In this document: positions 61,907 to 64,000 of the stretch, piece by piece
How the letters are laid out: the number at the start of each line of letters is the position of its first letter
Position numbering within the stretch: the first letter of the stretch is position 1
Position numbers and translations under genes: made by a program
Notes under the pieces: model-generated
What the model was told of the DNA's origin: nothing
What the model saw: only the letters and a program-made list of their open reading frames with translations
Database searches by the model: none
Source: Anaerobutyricum stercoris
GTDB taxonomy: Bacteria; Bacillota; Clostridia; Lachnospirales; Lachnospiraceae
Assembly (NCBI GenBank): GCA_019116455.1
Contig: DXBR01000042.1
Span: 7,541 to 71,540, forward strand
Direction of reading: 5' to 3'
DNA length: 64,000 bases

Positions 61907-62120
61907 TTGCTACCTCCATCTCTTCTCTCTCTTTTTTACATTCTGTACTAATTTTATACAATTCACGCTGAAATTTCAACATAATTCTCTGTCACAGGAA
62001 GTGCAATACCTCTTTTTTCGTCACAATTTTTTCGATTTCATCTGATAGAATTAAGAACAGTTCTTGTAAAATCAGCATAATGATGATATGATAGGCCATA
62101 TTTTCAGCGAGGGAACATAT

Positions 62121-62867
62121 ATGTTTGACTTATTTATCCAATGTAATATCAAAATACTGCTGGTACTCGTTGCTTTCGGTTTTATCATGGGCCGGGCCAG
62201 GCAGTCTGCATGGCGTAATTTTTCTAAAAACGCCCGGGGATATTTTCTGCTTGATTTTTTCAACCTGATCGGGACACCGGTTCACGAGCTGTCGCATCTG
62301 ATTTTTGCGCTGCTTTTTGGATACCATATCGACAAGGTCTGTCTGTACCGGCGGATCAAAACAGCAAAGAAAAACGGCGGCACTCTCGGTTATGTCAAAA
62401 TGCATTATGAAGGACAGGGCCTGTTTCACAGCCTGCGCCGGGATACCGGTCTGTTTTTTATCGGCATCGGGCCTCTTCTGCTGCCTCCGTTTCTTCTTTT
62501 TCTCGGAGGGCAGTTTCTTCCGGACAATCTGCAGGCACTTCCTGCCGCTTTCCAGAACGGAACAGATTCTTTTTTTAAAGCCTTGCAACAGCTCGGCAGC
62601 GCTGATATAATAATAATGTTTGCATATTTATATGTTATCATAAGCGTATCAATGAATATGGAGCTGAGCCGCCAGGATCTGCATATGGCCGCAGGGGGAT
62701 TGTTAATGCTGGAACTTTTATTTCTCCTGTTGTCCGTCTGCGCTCATTTTTTTGGCTGGAATCCGGGAGCTTTCATTGATTTTCTTTTTCAGTGGAATCT
62801 TTTGATCGCATCCATCGGAATCATCTGCTGCCTGACTTTTAACCTGATTTCACTGATATCTTCATAA
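62121..62867 (+). CDS. Membrane protein with HELSH motif, M50-like metallopeptidase candidate
   Basis: The 248-residue protein is mostly hydrophobic with about six membrane segments. H55-E-L-S-H59, in GTPVHELSHLIFALLFGYHI, fits the HExxH zinc motif of membrane-embedded M50-type enzymes. A second metal ligand (the family's usual later Asp) was not identified with confidence. ATG 62121 follows GCGAGGG. It lies 26 bases before the CDP-glycerol glycerophosphotransferase gene, which suggests one operon with a cell-surface role. Confidence 0.65.
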   Translation: MFDLFIQCNIKILLVLVAFGFIMGRARQSAWRNFSKNARGYFLLDFFNLIGTPVHELSHLIFALLFGYHIDKVCLYRRIKTAKKNGGTLGYVKMHYEGQGLFHSLRRDTGLFFIGIGPLLLPPFLLFLGGQFLPDNLQALPAAFQNGTDSFFKALQQLGSADIIIMFAYLYVIISVSMNMELSRQDLHMAAGGLLMLELLFLLLSVCAHFFGWNPGAFIDFLFQWNLLIASIGIICCLTFNLISLISS

Positions 62868-62893
62868 AATATATTTAACAAAGGAGTTTCTCA

Positions 62894-64000
62894 ATGGGAG
62901 TTATTCGAACTATTAAAAGAGCTGTTATCAAACGACTGAAACTGATCTATAAGCATTACCGTTATAAGATTTATTTTCCAAAACTATATCGGCAGTGCTG
63001 CAAAGACAATCCGGTCCAGGAGAATAAAATCCTTTTCCTGGAAATGCGCTTTGACAAACTGTCCAATTCCATGGAATACATGTACCACGTGATGGAACAG
63101 TCCGGCAAATATGAGCTGGCCACCGCCCATCTTCATTTTAATTTCTCCAGAGGACGTGAATTTACAGAAAATGTAAAGCATATGATCAGGGAGCTGGCCA
63201 CCAGCCGGTGCGTGATCCTCGACGAAGCTTCCATCGTTCTCTCCTGTCTTCCTCTCCGGAAGGAAACCATGGCGATCAATCTTTGGCATGGCTGTGGTGC
63301 TTTCAAGAAGTTCGGACGAAGCACAGCGGAACTTAAATTCGGCGCTTCCGCCGCCACACTGGACAAATATCCGAATTACGGTAATCTGGACGTGGTGACT
63401 GTCAGCAGCCCGGAAGTAATCTGGGCGTACGAAGAGGCTATGAATCTGCCAAAGGGCATCGTACAGGCCACGGGAATCAGCCGGACGGATTTATTCTACG
63501 ATGAGGAATTCGTAAACAGCCGCAGGGAGAAACTCTACGAAGTAATGCCGGAAGCAAGAGGCAAAAAGGTTATTCTCTACGCGCCGACTTTCCGCGGACA
63601 TGTGGCCAGCGCCACTTCTCCGGACGAGATTGATTTTTACCGGTTTGCAAAGGAGCTTGGCGATGAATATGTTCTTGTCTGCAAGCATCACCCGTTTGTC
63701 AAATTCCCGCCGGAGATTCCGGAGGAACTTTCTTCTTTTGCCAAAGATCTGACACAGGAACTGACTATCGAAGACCTGCTGTGCAGCGCGGACATTTGTA
63801 TTTCTGACTATTCCTCTCTTATCTTTGAGTATTCTCTCTTTGAGAAACCGATGATTTTCTATGCCTATGATTATGAGGATTACTGCGACTGGCGCGGCTT
63901 CTATTACGATTATTTTGAACTGACGCCGGGGCCGGTGGTAAAGACCCAGGACGAACTCCTGGACACTATCCATCATATCGACGAGCGGTTTGACAGACAG
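62894..64000 (+). CDS. CDP-glycerol glycerophosphotransferase family protein (partial)
   Basis: The first 369 codons are present, and the 3' end is outside the window. The protein has LWHGCGAFKKFG, VIWAYEEAMNLP, VILYAPTFRG and ICISDYSSLIFEYSLFEKPMIFYAYDYEDY, the motifs of TagB/TagF-type transferases. They move glycerol phosphate from CDP-glycerol onto teichoic-acid or similar surface chains. AAGGAG precedes ATG 62894. It follows the M50-like gene. Confidence 0.92.
   Translation, partial: MGVIRTIKRAVIKRLKLIYKHYRYKIYFPKLYRQCCKDNPVQENKILFLEMRFDKLSNSMEYMYHVMEQSGKYELATAHLHFNFSRGREFTENVKHMIRELATSRCVILDEASIVLSCLPLRKETMAINLWHGCGAFKKFGRSTAELKFGASAATLDKYPNYGNLDVVTVSSPEVIWAYEEAMNLPKGIVQATGISRTDLFYDEEFVNSRREKLYEVMPEARGKKVILYAPTFRGHVASATSPDEIDFYRFAKELGDEYVLVCKHHPFVKFPPEIPEELSSFAKDLTQELTIEDLLCSADICISDYSSLIFEYSLFEKPMIFYAYDYEDYCDWRGFYYDYFELTPGPVVKTQDELLDTIHHIDERFDRQ

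Overview
The window reads as a chromosomal stretch of an anaerobic, probably gut-associated Lachnospiraceae-type Clostridium (Bacillota). Supports are a G+C content near the middle of the range, AGGAGG-type ribosome binding sites before most genes, a pyrophosphate-type phosphofructokinase, an infC-rpmI-rplT operon with an attenuator leader, an EFR1-type flavodoxin/ferredoxin, a monofunctional AICAR transformylase paired with an archaeal-type IMP cyclohydrolase, and a tRNA-Leu with an AAG anticodon. No rRNA, prophage, insertion sequence or CRISPR array was seen. It looks like core genome with a few small accessory spots.

Layout. 1-3.1 kb: a cut-off FAD oxidoreductase with its 2Fe-2S partner (minus), then a LUD-domain protein and a serine hydrolase (plus). 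3.2-17.1 kb: a long minus-strand housekeeping block with glyA, radA, a small conserved unknown, clpC and its GntR-type regulator, then pncC, pgsA, rimO, folD, an FtsK/SpoIIIE translocase and a TepA-like Clp-fold peptidase. 17.4-24.8 kb: a HAD phosphatase, an orphan solute-binding lipoprotein, an unusual HsdS/HsdM-like pair, an EFR1 ferredoxin, PspC, a D,D-carboxypeptidase and a phospholipase-like protein. 25-33.3 kb: PPi-phosphofructokinase, a DUF1015/DUF1638 pair, an ABC-F ATPase, tRNA-Leu(AAG) and two cell-envelope proteins. 33.4-42.8 kb: rplT-rpmI-infC with its regulatory leader, dCMP deaminase, an aspartate-family operon (ACT protein, hom, apgM-like, lysC), and a small alarmone-hydrolase-like HD protein beside an EF-G paralogue. 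43-52.7 kb: tyrA-aroA, a purine operon (purO-like, AICAR transformylase, DUF2284), a lipoprotein, a redox-type Cys protein, a CYTH protein, a DMT transporter and a decayed toxin-antitoxin locus. 52.9-64 kb: sbcD-sbcC, an SH3/NlpC-P60 hydrolase, gldA, pta, two poorly known membrane proteins and the start of a teichoic-acid-type glycerophosphotransferase.

The best candidate for something undescribed is the two-gene unit at 19067-21041. It is a half-size HsdS specificity protein followed by an HsdM-like protein that keeps the DNA N6-adenine methylase architecture and C-terminal coiled coil but has lost both the S-adenosylmethionine-binding motif and the NPPY/F catalytic motif. No HsdR is nearby. 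The unit has intact reading frames and a good promoter, so it looks retained rather than decaying. Secondary points are the tRNA-Leu(AAG), the AUU start of infC, the clpC operon headed by a GntR regulator with a palindromic operator, an EF-G paralogue with a non-canonical G4 motif, a D,D-carboxypeptidase with a changed SxN motif, and a RelE/ParE toxin gene with an internal deletion beside an intact antitoxin.

Sequence motifs, promoters and hairpins were read by eye. Family names rest on recognised motifs, not on a database search.
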